DNA of 36,661 nt from Pseudodesulfovibrio sp. (GCA_016342345.1 JAEINO010000039.1:1-36661); one strand, 5' to 3'. Shown: positions 1-9,528, counted from the first letter of the stretch. Notes: generated from the sequence alone by a model not told the origin. Numbers and translations are program-made.

Positions 1-2943
1 AAGCCTGTTGGTGGCGTCACCGGAACCCGGAGTTGTCCAACCGAAGCAGAACGGCATACCTATTTCGTGAATGATTCTACCGTGAATCTTGAGGGGACGC
101 ATGCGAATCGTAACCATTGCAATGGCTTCAACACGACCACGAATGCTTTCGACAATGACGCCATCGCCGTTTTTGATTCCCTTTTCTTTTGCCAACTCAG
201 GACTCATCTCCACATACAACTGAGGCTCGGCCTCAAGCAAATTGGGGATGTTCCTTGTCTCGCCGCCTCCACACCAATGTTCTGTCAGACTGTATGTCGT
301 CAGAACAACGGGGTATTTTGGATCGGCAGGCTTGGCCAGCTTGTCCATGTCACTGGACACGAACTTGTAGCAAGGGCTGCTAAGTTGAGTGGAGAACACA
401 TTGATATCCACAGGCGTCTCGACCGGCTCGTAATGCTCGGAGAACGGTCCATCCTGGCGACCAGGACCGAATATTTGACCAACGCCGTTCGTGTGCATGA
501 TAAACGGGAGACGACCCTTGCCGGTGGACATGGGAGGCCATCCGCCATCAGGTATATCACCCACCCACTTGCTGTCCTTCCATTCGATGACGGCCTTTGC
601 CGGGTTGTACGGCTTGCCGTTCAAATCAACGGACGCACGGTTATACAAGATCCGGCGATTAACCGGCCAACACCAGGCCCAATTGGGGAACAGGCCTATC
701 TTCTTCTGCATTTCCGTTTGTTTTGTACTTCTGCGCTTGGCCTTGTTTCCATCCTTCTCGGTATAACTGCCAGCGTAGAGCCAGTTCAGGGAACTGGTCG
801 AGCCGTCATCACCGAGAGCGGTGAAGGAAGGCACTTGCTGGCCCTTCTTGTAGAGCTTGCCCTTGATCGTGGTGTCACGGGTAAAGTGACCATTGATACG
901 AGCGCACAGATCTTCGGGATCATACTTGTCCGGGTAATTGAGCAGGGTCACTGCTTCGGGAAGAGTGCCACCTTCCTTGTTGTACTTCTTCTGAAGGCTC
1001 TTCATGATACCGACAAACATGTCGCCAAACGGCTTTGCCTCAAAGGCTGGCTTGACGGCCTGATAATGCCAGAGCACCCAACGACCGGAGTTGGTCACGG
1101 TTCCTTCCTTCTCAAGCCTGTGGGCGGAAGGAAGCAGGAAGACCTCGGTCTTGACCTTCTTGGAATCAACACCAGGACGTTTCCAGTTGTCCGTGGTTTC
1201 CGTATGATGCAGTTCAGAGGTCACCAACCAGTCCAGATTGTCCAGAGACTTCCTGACCTTATTGGAATTGGGGATACTGTTCATGGGGTTCAAACCGATG
1301 ATGATACCGCCACGAATCTTATTCTGATACATGCGATCAAAAAGGAACATGTAGGAATAATCCTCGCCCTTCTCGATCTTTGGAAGCAGGTCGTAACGGA
1401 ACCCGTTTTCCTTGGTGGCATTTTCGCCGAACCATGCCTTGAGCAGACTGGCGAAGTACTTGGGTTTGTGCTGCCACCAGTTGGCCGACTGCGGATCATT
1501 GCTGACCGGTGTGTTGGCCTTGTTGTATTCATCAAAGGTCTGCCAACCGCTTTGCGGCATGGCCATGTAACCGGGAATGATGTGATACAAGAGCGTGTGG
1601 TCAGTCGATCCCTGTACGTTAGGTTCGCCGCGCAGGGCATTGATGCCGCCACCGGCTATACCTATGTTACCCAGCAGAAGCTGAATGATACCGGCGGAAC
1701 GAATATTCTGCACGCCAACGGTATGCTGAGTCCAGCCAAGGGCGTACATGACGGTTCCGGCCTTGTCCTTGCGACCTGTAGCCGCAAAGGTCTTGTAAAC
1801 CTTCAACAGGTTTTCCTCGGAAACACCTGTGGTGGCGGAAGCCTTGTCCAGAGTGTAACGCGAGTAATGTTCTTTCAGGAGCTGGAAAACACAGCGGGGA
1901 TTCTTCAAGCTCTTGTCGCGCTTGGGAACCCCATTGGAATCCAGTTCGAATTTCCACTTGCTCTTGTCGTATTTACGGGTTTTCGGATCATAGCCGGAAA
2001 ACAACCCGTCATTGAATCCGTAATCCTTGCCCACGACAAGCGACGCATTGGTATACTCGGCAACGTATTCCTTGAAATAGGCTTCATTGTCGAGGATGTA
2101 CTTGATCATGCCTCCGAGGAAGGCAATGTCTGTACCGGAACGAAGGGGGACATGGAAATCCGAACGAGCGGAAGTGCGCGAGAATTTCGGGTCCACATGC
2201 ATAACACTGGCGCCCTTGTCCTTGGCCTCCAAAACCCACTTGAATGATATCGGATGATGTTCGGCAGCGTTACTGCCCATTATAAGGATTGAATCGGCAT
2301 TCTTGATGTCGATCCAGTGGTTGGTCATCGCACCGCGTCCAAACGACTCTCCCAGAGCCGCTACTGTTGCGCTGTGTCAGATCCTTGCCTGGTGGTCCAT
2401 ATGGACGACACCGAGGCCGCGCATCGCCTGATGGGCGAGAGCACATTCTTCGTTGCCTGCATGGGAAGTACCCAGCAGGAACATGGATTCGAGTCTGTTG
2501 ACGGTCTCGCCCTTCTTGTTCTTGAGGATGAGATCCTTGTCGCGGGTGTCCTTGATGCGACGCGCAATGCGGTCGTACATCCAATCCCAGCTCTTTTCTT
2601 CCCATTTTTCGCTGTACGGTGCCCGATAAAGGGGCTTCTGAACACGATGGTGACAGTTGGTCATGCTCAGCATGGCCGCACCCTTTGCACACAGAGATCC
2701 CTCGTTGATCGGATAATCCGGGTCGCCTTCGGTACTGACGAGCTTGCCGCCCTTCACGTAACCGATGACATGACAACTGACTGAGCAGAACGGGCAGACA
2801 GTCACAACCTCTTTTGCGCCGGATATTTTCAGATCCTCCGCATATGCCTTAACCGGGGTGAGACTCACTCCGATCTGGCCAAGGGTGAGACACGCCGCTC
2901 CAGAGCCTGCGAGCTTCATAAAGCTTCGGCGGTCAAATTTCAT
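1..2943 (-). CDS. fdhA: Formate dehydrogenase alpha subunit, selenoprotein, Tat-exported (3' end beyond window)
   Basis: Catalytic subunit of a periplasmic Mo/W-bisPGD formate dehydrogenase, oxidising formate to CO2. The start ATG at 2943 has a strong AAGGAGG ribosome site 8 bases upstream. The N-terminus is a Tat signal (RRSFMK, residues 5-10) with a hydrophobic stretch. Cys50, 53, 57 and 85 form the [4Fe-4S] site. The frame meets an in-frame TGA at residue 189 in the context HQARI-TGA-HSATVAALGESFGRGAMTN, the known selenocysteine site of this family. It then stays open to base 1 with family motifs such as GRGAMTNHWID and GGGETRNIPN. 981 codons are visible; about 30 C-terminal residues are probably missing. 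A beta (iron-sulfur) subunit gene would be expected to follow outside the window. Automated callers may split it at the TGA into a 5' fragment and an open 3' part. Confidence 0.96.
2343..2361 (-). promoter_or_regulatory. Bacterial SECIS hairpin in fdhA mRNA
   Basis: Starting 15 bases after the UGA, the mRNA can form an 8-bp stem (GCGGCUCU with AGAGUCGU, two G-U pairs) closed by a GGG loop. Position and size match the SelB-recruiting hairpin expected just downstream of a bacterial Sec UGA. The pairing is read from the sequence; SelB recognition is inferred. Confidence 0.8.
2377..2379 (-). other. Selenocysteine codon (TGA, residue 189 of fdhA)
   Basis: In-frame TGA between HQARI and HSATVAALGE. 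Formate dehydrogenases of this family carry Sec (or Cys) exactly here as the Mo/W ligand, and the reading frame continues with strong homology for about 790 codons. It is therefore read as Sec rather than as a stop. Confidence 0.95.
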
Positions 2944-3022
2944 ACTAGTGGCCTCCTTAGTCTGTGCCGTGCTGCTCAAGGGCCGGCAATGGTTTCCTGA
3001 AACAAAAGATTTGAGCACCCCC

Positions 3023-3066
3023 ACAATACATTAAAATCCTTTTATTTCAACATGTTAAATATAACA
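3023..3066 (-). promoter_or_regulatory. Candidate fdhA promoter with adjacent inverted-repeat operator
   Basis: On the minus strand TTGAAA (3045-3050) and TATTGT (3023-3028) are spaced 16 bases and could be -35/-10 boxes. Immediately upstream lies a dyad, TGTTA-N4-TAACA (3053-3066). It sits in the 146-bp gap between the ModE-like regulator gene and fdhA. The position just upstream of the -35 box would suit an activator. Assignment to the neighbouring regulator is inferred. Confidence 0.45.
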
Positions 3067-3089
3067 CAATGGAACCCGCAAAAAAAGGA

Positions 3090-3488
3090 TCACTCATATT
3101 TTTCAAGAGAAAAAGGTAGTAATTCATGGCTTTTGACAAGAGCAAACGATTCGACTTCCCGGAACCATGTATCAAAGCTATTGGCAACGACACTTCCAAA
3201 TGGTGTCAATTGATATCCAGCACGTCTGCATCCGGCCTTTTCGATCAGTTTCCGACCGATCAACTCTTCGGTGGTTTTGATCTTTCCCCACGCTCCGCGG
3301 TATGACATTCCAAGCTTTTCCGCGGCTGCTTTCAGTGAACCGCAGTTCTCGATCTGGCGAAGCAGTTGCAGCCTGCCAAGACCGAAAAGAACGCCCTCCT
3401 CGGTCTCGAACCACAAATGCATTCTCATGGTCGGGCTGTCCGATGACAGACCTAAATCCTGACACTTGATCGTGATGTTTTTGTGCAT
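3090..3488 (-). CDS. ModE-like winged-helix DNA-binding protein, no TOBE domain
   Basis: 132 residues. Residues about 25-95 match the LysR-type winged helix of the ModE N-terminus (FGLGRLQLLRQIENCGSLKAA, then MSYRGAWGKIK and the wing RRAGYQLTPFG). Full ModE proteins add two TOBE (molybdate-binding) domains; this one ends after the DNA-binding part, so it probably cannot sense oxyanion alone. The start ATG at 3488 uses a GGGAG site lying inside the last codons of the upstream FmdE-fusion gene, 3 bases apart, so the two are co-translated. Likely role: control of formate dehydrogenase or Mo/W-cofactor genes. Family assignment is firm, target inferred. Confidence 0.85.
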   Translation of the reverse strand: MHKNITIKCQDLGLSSDSPTMRMHLWFETEEGVLFGLGRLQLLRQIENCGSLKAAAEKLGMSYRGAWGKIKTTEELIGRKLIEKAGCRRAGYQLTPFGSVVANSFDTWFREVESFALVKSHELLPFSLEKYE

Positions 3489-3491
3489 GGC

Positions 3492-5180
3492 TTATCTCCC
3501 GAATGGGCATTTGGGATATGTGCAGGTGGTACATTCCATGCACATTCCTCCGTTGCCGAACTTTGCAAGGTCCGCACGCTCTATGGGTAAATCAGCAAGA
3601 AGGCGTGGCAACAGCAAATCCAGGCTGGTCGTCTTATGGTACAAGGCACAGGCGGGTACTCCGAGCACTCGCACCGAACCGATTTTCCCGACAAGGGTCA
3701 TGGCCCCCGGCAAAACAGGTATGCCGTACTGCATATCCTGCAAGCCGGCATCCAGAAGCCCCTGCCGCGTCACATCGTCCGGGTCCACGGAAAGACCAGC
3801 AGTGGTAATCACGAGATCGCAACCCTTATCAACCAACTGCCTGATGGCCTCGGCTATTTTTGTTGCATTGTCAGGACGAACCAATGTTTCCACTATGGAA
3901 CAACCGTATTGCTTGACCTTGGCTTCAATGACCTCGGCAAACTTTTCTTCCACAAGCCCCTTGAAGACCTCATTTCCAGTGATAAGCAGACCTATTTTCG
4001 CTCTGCGTAAGGGGCGAACCGAAAAGAGAGGCTCGCTGGCGATCATACCGAATGCCAGTTCAAAAGTGGATTGATCGAGGAAAAGCGGGATAGCCCGTGT
4101 GGCTGCCACCCTGCGACCTTCCCGGACAAGACTGTATCCATGACGACTGGCAGCCATGACATTCGGCAAGGAGTTGAACGCCTCAAGAAGACGTTCATTG
4201 ACAACAACAATACCATCCGTATCGGCGACCATGTTCACACGGCCTTCGCGAGGCTTTGCCTCAGGCGTGACACCAATCCCCGCCATTGCTCCGGCAAAAG
4301 CCTCGGCCGCATCGTCTTCGTGGATGAATCCTTCCGGCGCGTCCTGCTCCACATAAAGATTGAAGCGCCCCATCTGTTGCAGACGACAGACATCACCAGC
4401 AGTAACCACATGGCCTCGTGTAAAAGCGACACCCTTTGATTTTCCCGGAACCACGCGGGTCATGTCGTGAAGCACAGGCTTGCCAACGCTCTCTTCAATG
4501 GGAGTGGATTTTGCCCCAACCGCCGGGACAACATCCCTGCGTTTCACGACTCGATCAAGATAGGGTGAATCACCGCTGCATCCGCGACAGATTCCGCCAT
4601 GAGCGACAGGATAGGCGTCGCCACAGATCGGACACAATCCAATGACACCCTTGTTCCGCTTGTTGAGAACTTCCGGCTTGATCTGAATCTTTTCAATTGT
4701 GAGCATTTCCGGGCCGTGTTCACGGATTTCCTGACGCAGGATCTCCGAGTTCTGATCCGGCTTGGTCTTGGTTTTCATCAACCAGATATGCGTATTTTCC
4801 CATTTGACGGTCTTGGCCGGGTCCAAACTGACACGGACGCCTTCGCCCGTGAACTTATCAAACAGACTGAGCGCGTATACGCCCATGCTGGTGACACGAA
4901 GCCAGCCATTGCCAATGGTGCAGGGAGTCAGCATCTGAATGGCATCAGGCAAACACCACGCGGTTTCGCTCACGGCATCATAGAGCACGCCCTCAGGCAT
5001 GTGGCTCTTGGCTATATCAACCATATATCCGCCGAGCAGCAGCCCCGGAGCCGGATAATTATGAAACCAGATGGCAAGTTCGATGAATTCGTCAAAAGAG
5101 AACGTCTGATCCTCAACGACCGTGGCTGTTTCTGAATTTTCAACTATATTTTGATGCATTGTACTTCCAGTAAGAGTCAT
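3492..5180 (-). CDS. FmdE-domain / MoeA-like molybdopterin-binding fusion protein
   Basis: 562 residues. Residues about 25-160 resemble FmdE, the protein encoded with archaeal formylmethanofuran dehydrogenase (WFHNYPAPGLLLGGYM, then CLPDAIQMLTPCTIGNG). The usual Cys of the HxxCPG-type motif is Ala here. A zinc-ribbon-like CPIC...CRGC (Cys183, 186, 198, 201) follows. Residues about 240-540 look like a MoeA/MoaB molybdopterin-binding region (LLITGNEVF, DLVITTAGLSVDPDDV). The C-terminus is a Cys cluster (CMECTTCTYPKCPFGR). Likely role: Mo/W cofactor maturation or metal selection for the neighbouring formate dehydrogenase. The start is uncertain: ATG 5180, ATG 5159 (weak GGAAG site) and TTG 5189 are all possible. 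First gene of the minus-strand cluster. Confidence 0.85.
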   Translation of the reverse strand: MTLTGSTMHQNIVENSETATVVEDQTFSFDEFIELAIWFHNYPAPGLLLGGYMVDIAKSHMPEGVLYDAVSETAWCLPDAIQMLTPCTIGNGWLRVTSMGVYALSLFDKFTGEGVRVSLDPAKTVKWENTHIWLMKTKTKPDQNSEILRQEIREHGPEMLTIEKIQIKPEVLNKRNKGVIGLCPICGDAYPVAHGGICRGCSGDSPYLDRVVKRRDVVPAVGAKSTPIEESVGKPVLHDMTRVVPGKSKGVAFTRGHVVTAGDVCRLQQMGRFNLYVEQDAPEGFIHEDDAAEAFAGAMAGIGVTPEAKPREGRVNMVADTDGIVVVNERLLEAFNSLPNVMAASRHGYSLVREGRRVAATRAIPLFLDQSTFELAFGMIASEPLFSVRPLRRAKIGLLITGNEVFKGLVEEKFAEVIEAKVKQYGCSIVETLVRPDNATKIAEAIRQLVDKGCDLVITTAGLSVDPDDVTRQGLLDAGLQDMQYGIPVLPGAMTLVGKIGSVRVLGVPACALYHKTTSLDLLLPRLLADLPIERADLAKFGNGGMCMECTTCTYPKCPFGR

Positions 5181-5189
5181 TATGTCCAA

Positions 5190-5675
5190 TCAGGCATAAT
5201 GAACCACTATGGGGAAGACGAAGACAACACAATAGGATTACACTTAGTCGAGGTTTGACACCAACTAACGCCTAACATGCTTTTTTTGAAAGAAAAAATA
5301 GAATTTAAATTGGAAATATGAATCCCGCAAATCACGATCTCATGGCATACATACGCTCACATATTGAACAAATGGTTAAAAAGCAGATGTTGTTCAAGTT
5401 TATTTGAAAACCGGAAACACACGCTGTCCGAGGCTCATTTCAGAGTTTGATTCACACGTTGACCGTTCGTCACACAACTCCACCAAGAAGGAGCAGCTTC
5501 CAATCAGGGAGACTGTATCAAAACCTTTTTTGCCCAGGCATCAATCATTTCCCCCTTGTCTACAGCCCGCTTTCGGCGTAGAAACGGCTATAGTCATGAG
5601 AAAATCTAGACTCTCGTGACATTTTCTGGTTTTCAAACTCAGGCAACAAGAAAGAAAGTGACTGGTGGAGGAACG
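5190..5675. other. Divergent intergenic region, no gene recognised
   Basis: About 480 bases between the divergent FmdE-fusion and cobD-cobQ genes. It is AT-rich near 5280-5400 and should hold both promoters. A TTGACA (about 5252) on the plus strand lacks a convincing -10 partner. I looked for a cobalamin riboswitch before the cob gene and saw no B12 box. Confidence 0.4.
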
Positions 5676-8354
5676 TTGAAGCAACGCATTCTTGCGGGAA
5701 TTCCCGACATTGCGGACGAGCAGAAATTCGCTCACGGCGGCAATCTGCGCCGCATGGCCGAACTGGCCGGATGTTCGACTGACGAAATCATTGATTTCTC
5801 AGCAAACGTCAATCCACTTGGTCCTCCGCCGTGGCTGGGACAGGAAGTCGGACAAACCCTGCAATCCATCGATTCCTATCCTGATCCAGACGCTCACGAT
5901 CTGCTCATGGCCGCAGCCGAAACCTACAAGATATGGCCCACCCAGGTCATAGCAGGCAATGGCGCATCCGAGCTGCTCTTTGCCATCGCCGCCATGGGCG
6001 GGTACCGACAGGCAATCATCCCCTCGCCCACGTATGTAGATTATGCCCGGGCCTGCAAAACCCATCGCCTCACGACTCTGGAAGTTCCCATGGACGAAAA
6101 TTTTCAGGTGAATTTCCCGGCCATGGGCTCCCTGCTGACCACACCGTCACTGGTATACCTGTGCAGCCCAAACAACCCCACCGGCACAACATTTTCCTCC
6201 GCCGACCTGCGCGAAGTAGCCAGCATGTTCCCCCAGTCGCGCTTTATCGTGGATGAATCCTTTGCCGAATTCCTGCCTGTTAATTCGGACCGTCTGATCC
6301 GCAACAGGCCATCGAACGTGATCACGGTACTGTCCATGACCAAATTTTATGCCATCCCCGGAATCCGCCTCGGATTGGCATTTGCCGACCCGGACATCAT
6401 CCTCAAGCTCAAACAGTGCATGCCAGCATGGTCGGTCAACACCATGGCCCAGAAAGTCGGCGCACGATGCCTTCGGGATCGCCAGTACGCCGCCCACACC
6501 CGCGAACAAACAGGACTGCTGCGCAAGAGTCTTGCCTCCGGCCTCAGACAGATTCCGGGCATCAAGGTCTATCCTGGCGAGGCAAACTACCTGCTATGCC
6601 GGATGGAACGCGTCGGCCAGGACGCCACACCGTTGCAGGAACGATTGCTCATGGAACACCGCATCGCCATTCGCCTGTGTGGCAACTACGAAGGACTGGA
6701 CAACAACTGGTTCCGCGTGGCCGTTCGCAATCAGGACGACAACGAACGACTTATCAAGGCCATGGAGATGATCACCGGAACTGCACGCAGTCCGATCATC
6801 AAACGCACCAGACACACACCGGCTCTCATGATTCAGGGCACCAGCTCCAACGCTGGAAAATCCGTACTGGCCGCCGCATTTTGCAGAATCTTTCTTCAGG
6901 ACGGTTATTCGGTCGCCCCGTTCAAGGCCCAGAACATGTCGCTCAATTCCTATGTCACCGACCAGGGCTGCGAAATGGGTCGCGCTCAGGTGACACAGGC
7001 CATGGCCTGCCGCCAAAAACCTGACGTGCGCATGAATCCGGTCCTTCTCAAGCCCGGCTCCGACATCGGTTCGCAGGTAATCGTCATGGGTCGCCCAGTG
7101 GGCAACATGGTTGTCAGCGAATATTTGCAGTACAAGCCCCGGGCATGGGAAGCCGTGAAAACCGCTTACGATTCGCTCGCAAACGAGCACGACATCATGG
7201 TGCTGGAAGGCGCAGGCAGTCCGGCGGAAGTCAATCTCAAGCATCATGACATCGTCAACATGGCCATGGCAAAATACGCCAATGCACGAGTGCTGCTTGC
7301 CGGAGACATCGACCGTGGCGGCGTGTTCGCATCCATGGTCGGCACCATGAGCCTGCTCACACCATCGGAACGAAGTCTGGTGGAAGGGTTCATAATCAAC
7401 CGGTTCAGAGGCGATGCCAGCCTGCTCGACCCTGCCTTCGGCCAGATGTTCGAACACACCGGCAAACCGGTCATGGGCACGATCCCGTATATTCATTCCC
7501 TTGGCCTGCCCGAAGAAGACTCGGTCTCCTTCAAAGAAGGATTCCGGCCAGACAACAAGAAATTCCCGGCAGACCAGTGCGTTGATATCGCGGTCATCGA
7601 CCTGCCACGCATCTCGAATTTCAACGACATCGACCCACTCTTTGCCGAACCCGATGTCCGCATCCGCATAGTCTCCGATGCCCACGAACTCGGCACACCC
7701 GATGCGGTCATCATACCCGGCTCCAAATCAACAGTACCGGACATGAAGGCCCTGCGCGGCGCAGGCATGGCTGCGGCCATCCGGGCTCTTGCCAACAACG
7801 GTCACAAGACCCGGATAATCGGCATCTGCGGCGGTTTCCAAATGCTTGGTCAACTGGTGGACGATCCCTATGGGCTGGAATCCGAATCCACCCGCGTGGA
7901 CGGTTTCGGCCTGCTGCCGGTACAGACTTCACTGGTACCCGAGAAAACCCTGACCCGCACATGGGGGACACATGCCGACTCAGGTCATGGAGTTCACGGA
8001 TATGAAATACATCACGGACAGACCCGGCCACTGGCCGAGAACCTGCATGTGGCCTTGCGTGACAACGCAGGGGAACCGCTCGGATTTTCGCGTGCCGACA
8101 AACGAGTATGGGGAACGTACCTCCACGGATTGTTCGACGCCGACGAATTCCGCCGCTGGTTCATCGATCAATTAAGAATGGACAAGGGACTCAAGCCCTT
8201 GGAAACAGTGCAGGTGACCTTTGATCTGGAAGACGCCCTTGATCATCTGGCAAGCGTTGTCCGCGAGGCAATCTGCATGGAAAAAGTCTACAAGGCCCTC
8301 GGCTTCAGCGGCTGCTGCACGCAGGCAAGCCTGTTTTTCAGAAACGGCGGATAA
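5676..8354 (+). CDS. cobQ: Threonine-phosphate decarboxylase / cobyric acid synthase fusion (CobD-CobQ)
   Basis: One 892-residue chain joins two cobalamin-pathway enzymes. Residues 1 to about 370 are a PLP aminotransferase-fold CobD/CobC, which makes (R)-1-amino-2-propanol phosphate ([30 protein letters not shown] Lys223 in [14 protein letters not shown]). After a short linker, residues about 382-870 are CobQ/CbiP, which amidates adenosylcobyrinic acid diamide: P-loop-like [20 protein letters not shown], then a class I glutaminase with nucleophile Cys718 ([12 protein letters not shown]) and His817 (YLHGLF). Both halves look complete. The start is chosen as TTG 5676 behind GGTGGAGG, where homology begins; upstream in-frame GTGs at 5616 and 5658 have no clear ribosome site. 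cobS lies about 3.5 kb downstream. Confidence 0.93.
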   Translation: MKQRILAGIPDIADEQKFAHGGNLRRMAELAGCSTDEIIDFSANVNPLGPPPWLGQEVGQTLQSIDSYPDPDAHDLLMAAAETYKIWPTQVIAGNGASELLFAIAAMGGYRQAIIPSPTYVDYARACKTHRLTTLEVPMDENFQVNFPAMGSLLTTPSLVYLCSPNNPTGTTFSSADLREVASMFPQSRFIVDESFAEFLPVNSDRLIRNRPSNVITVLSMTKFYAIPGIRLGLAFADPDIILKLKQCMPAWSVNTMAQKVGARCLRDRQYAAHTREQTGLLRKSLASGLRQIPGIKVYPGEANYLLCRMERVGQDATPLQERLLMEHRIAIRLCGNYEGLDNNWFRVAVRNQDDNERLIKAMEMITGTARSPIIKRTRHTPALMIQGTSSNAGKSVLAAAFCRIFLQDGYSVAPFKAQNMSLNSYVTDQGCEMGRAQVTQAMACRQKPDVRMNPVLLKPGSDIGSQVIVMGRPVGNMVVSEYLQYKPRAWEAVKTAYDSLANEHDIMVLEGAGSPAEVNLKHHDIVNMAMAKYANARVLLAGDIDRGGVFASMVGTMSLLTPSERSLVEGFIINRFRGDASLLDPAFGQMFEHTGKPVMGTIPYIHSLGLPEEDSVSFKEGFRPDNKKFPADQCVDIAVIDLPRISNFNDIDPLFAEPDVRIRIVSDAHELGTPDAVIIPGSKSTVPDMKALRGAGMAAAIRALANNGHKTRIIGICGGFQMLGQLVDDPYGLESESTRVDGFGLLPVQTSLVPEKTLTRTWGTHADSGHGVHGYEIHHGQTRPLAENLHVALRDNAGEPLGFSRADKRVWGTYLHGLFDADEFRRWFIDQLRMDKGLKPLETVQVTFDLEDALDHLASVVREAICMEKVYKALGFSGCCTQASLFFRNGG

Positions 8355-8416
8355 AAAGAACCACAAAAAACACTCTGAACATCATCCAGTCGGAATAAAT
8401 TCCTTCTACACTTTCA

Positions 8417-8450
8417 AAAAAAAACTCGCCTCTCCTTTGAGAGACGGGCA
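8417..8450 (-). terminator. Terminator hairpin, left copy (distal terminator of the RRM gene)
   Basis: Read on the minus strand, a hairpin (CCCG..CTCTC / GAGAG..CGAG) is followed by a run of nine T (A run at 8417-8425). It is nearly identical to the hairpin at 8607-8632. Together they bracket a dispersed repeat. Confidence 0.7.
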
Positions 8451-8478
8451 CAGCAAAGCACTGACGAAATCGACCTTG

Positions 8479-8602
8479 CAGTCTGTTGAGAAAGGTTCGA
8501 GTGCAAGGAGCAAAAAAAGTTCAAGACCGACTCGTACACCTTGTACGCTAGGATTTGAACTTTTTGCAGCAACGCCGCAATCGGGCCTTTATCAACAGAC
8601 TG
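8479..8602. repeat. Dispersed palindromic repeat, type B, copy 1
   Basis: 124-bp imperfect palindrome with perfect 11-base terminal inverted repeats (CAGTCTGTTGA and TCAACAGACTG). The core pairs AAGTTCAA with TTGAACTT and ends in the tip GTAC-acctt-GTAC. The same core occurs at 9181-9332, 15116-15238 and 23299-23451. No coding sequence. It is flanked on both sides by copies of one terminator hairpin. Confidence 0.85.
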
Positions 8603-8606
8603 AAGT

Positions 8607-8632
8607 GCCCGCCTCTGTTTTGAGAGACGGGC
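8607..8632. terminator. Terminator-like hairpin, right copy
   Basis: Stem GCCCG-c-CTCT / AGAG-a-CGGGC with a short T-rich loop, just past the RRM stop and without a T run on either strand. It matches the left hairpin at 8426-8454 as a direct repeat of about 29 bases with 3-4 differences, including 18 identical bases ending in ACGGGCACAG. Confidence 0.6.
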
Positions 8633-8665
8633 ACAGAAAACCGAATTAAAGCTTGAATACGAAAA

Positions 8666-8929
8666 CTACCAGCGGGGGCGTTCCGTGCGGGGTTTGGCTT
8701 CGTTGACCTTGATATTACGGCCACCGAAATCCTTGCCATCCAGGCTCTCGATGGCTTCAAGAGCACCAGAGTCTTCCATTTCAACGAAACCGAAACCACG
8801 GGGACGACCCGTCTCACGGTCCTCAATCAGTTTAACGGAGGTCACTTCGCCGAAAGCTTCGAAAGCAGCACGAACTTCGTCTTCAGTAACGGACCAGGGC
8901 AGATTGCCGACATAGATGTTTTTGGACAT
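8666..8929 (-). CDS. Small RNA-binding protein, single RRM
   Basis: 87 residues forming one RNA-recognition motif: RNP2 is IYVGNL (residues 5-10) and RNP1 is RGFGFVEM (about 44-51). A short basic tail ends in RTERPRW. Bacterial proteins of this size bind single-stranded RNA, often in cold or stress adaptation. The start ATG at 8929 has AGGAG about 8 bases upstream; in-frame sequence further upstream has no family similarity. It is monocistronic between dispersed repeats. Confidence 0.95.
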   Translation of the reverse strand: MSKNIYVGNLPWSVTEDEVRAAFEAFGEVTSVKLIEDRETGRPRGFGFVEMEDSGALEAIESLDGKDFGGRNIKVNEAKPRTERPRW

Positions 8930-9528
8930 TGAAAAGCTCTCCTGAAAAATAAAATGATGATACCATGACGCCCACGCGCCAACCAAAAAAAGAGAGACAC
9001 TGTACAAGATGCGTACGCTGCCTCTCGAAAAACCTGTTCGATTCCAACCAGCCCCGGCCAACATTCAGACCGCGCCTCTAACGGGTGCCACTGGCATATT
9101 TGATTAAACACTTTGTCAATATAGAAAAAATGTCAAGTGGTTTTCAAAAAAAGGCAGGTCAACCCACAGCGAATACTTAGGGAAGTACTGATTAATTCAA
9201 TTTTCAGGAAGTGCTGTAGAATTATTCGCTGGCAAGGCGCAAGAAAACCTCAAGGCCGACGCGTACTTCTTGTACGCTAGGATTTGAGGTTTTTAAAGCA
9301 ACGAAGCCAGCGGACAATTATGCAGTGCTTCCTTAGTATGCTGCAGCAGGAAGACCGAGGTGATCTTTTTTCTGCCACTCCGCTTCCGGCTACAGCAGAC
9401 TCCAAGTATCCGCGCCAGGAACAGGATCTTCAATACTTATCCAAACACCTGAAACAAAACCAGGAGGCCTGTCGCCCTGATGGAAAAACCTTTTTCTCAA
9501 CCCTTCACTTCTGCAACAAAAGATCCAT
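8930..9528. other. Long intergenic region between RRM and PocR-domain genes
   Basis: About 600 bases with no recognisable gene. 8930-9176 is the leader and promoter side of the RRM gene. 9177-9336 is the MITE-like element with its direct repeats. In 9337-9528 I see no coding sequence and no convincing terminator for the PocR-domain gene. Confidence 0.5.
9181..9332. mobile_element. MITE-like element, type A, copy 1 (IS5-group-like ends)
   Basis: 152 bp, no coding capacity, an imperfect palindrome over its whole length. The ends are inverted (GGAAGTACTG and CAGTGCTTCC) and flanked by 4-bp direct repeats TTAG at 9177-9180 and 9333-9336. A YTAR-type duplication with GGAA ends is what IS5-group transposases make. 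Internal hairpin: AACCTCAA / TTGAGGTT with tip GCGTAC-ttctt-GTACGC. It is nearly identical in plan to the copy at 23299-23451. Confidence 0.82.

Noticed and set aside
67-2247. 726-codon plus-strand open frame opposite fdhA
   Set aside because: It is the in-phase antisense of fdhA, kept open by codon bias. No ribosome site or family similarity, while the minus frame matches formate dehydrogenase throughout.
2377-3024. Short 215-codon formate dehydrogenase fragment ending at the TGA
   Set aside because: The TGA is a selenocysteine codon; the frame continues with strong homology, so this is not a truncated gene or pseudogene.
5404-5660. Possible cobalamin riboswitch before cobD-cobQ
   Set aside because: No B12-box or conserved core segments found on either strand.
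6594-7685. 363-codon minus-strand frame inside cobQ
   Set aside because: Antisense shadow of the CobQ half; no start signal and no recognisable protein.
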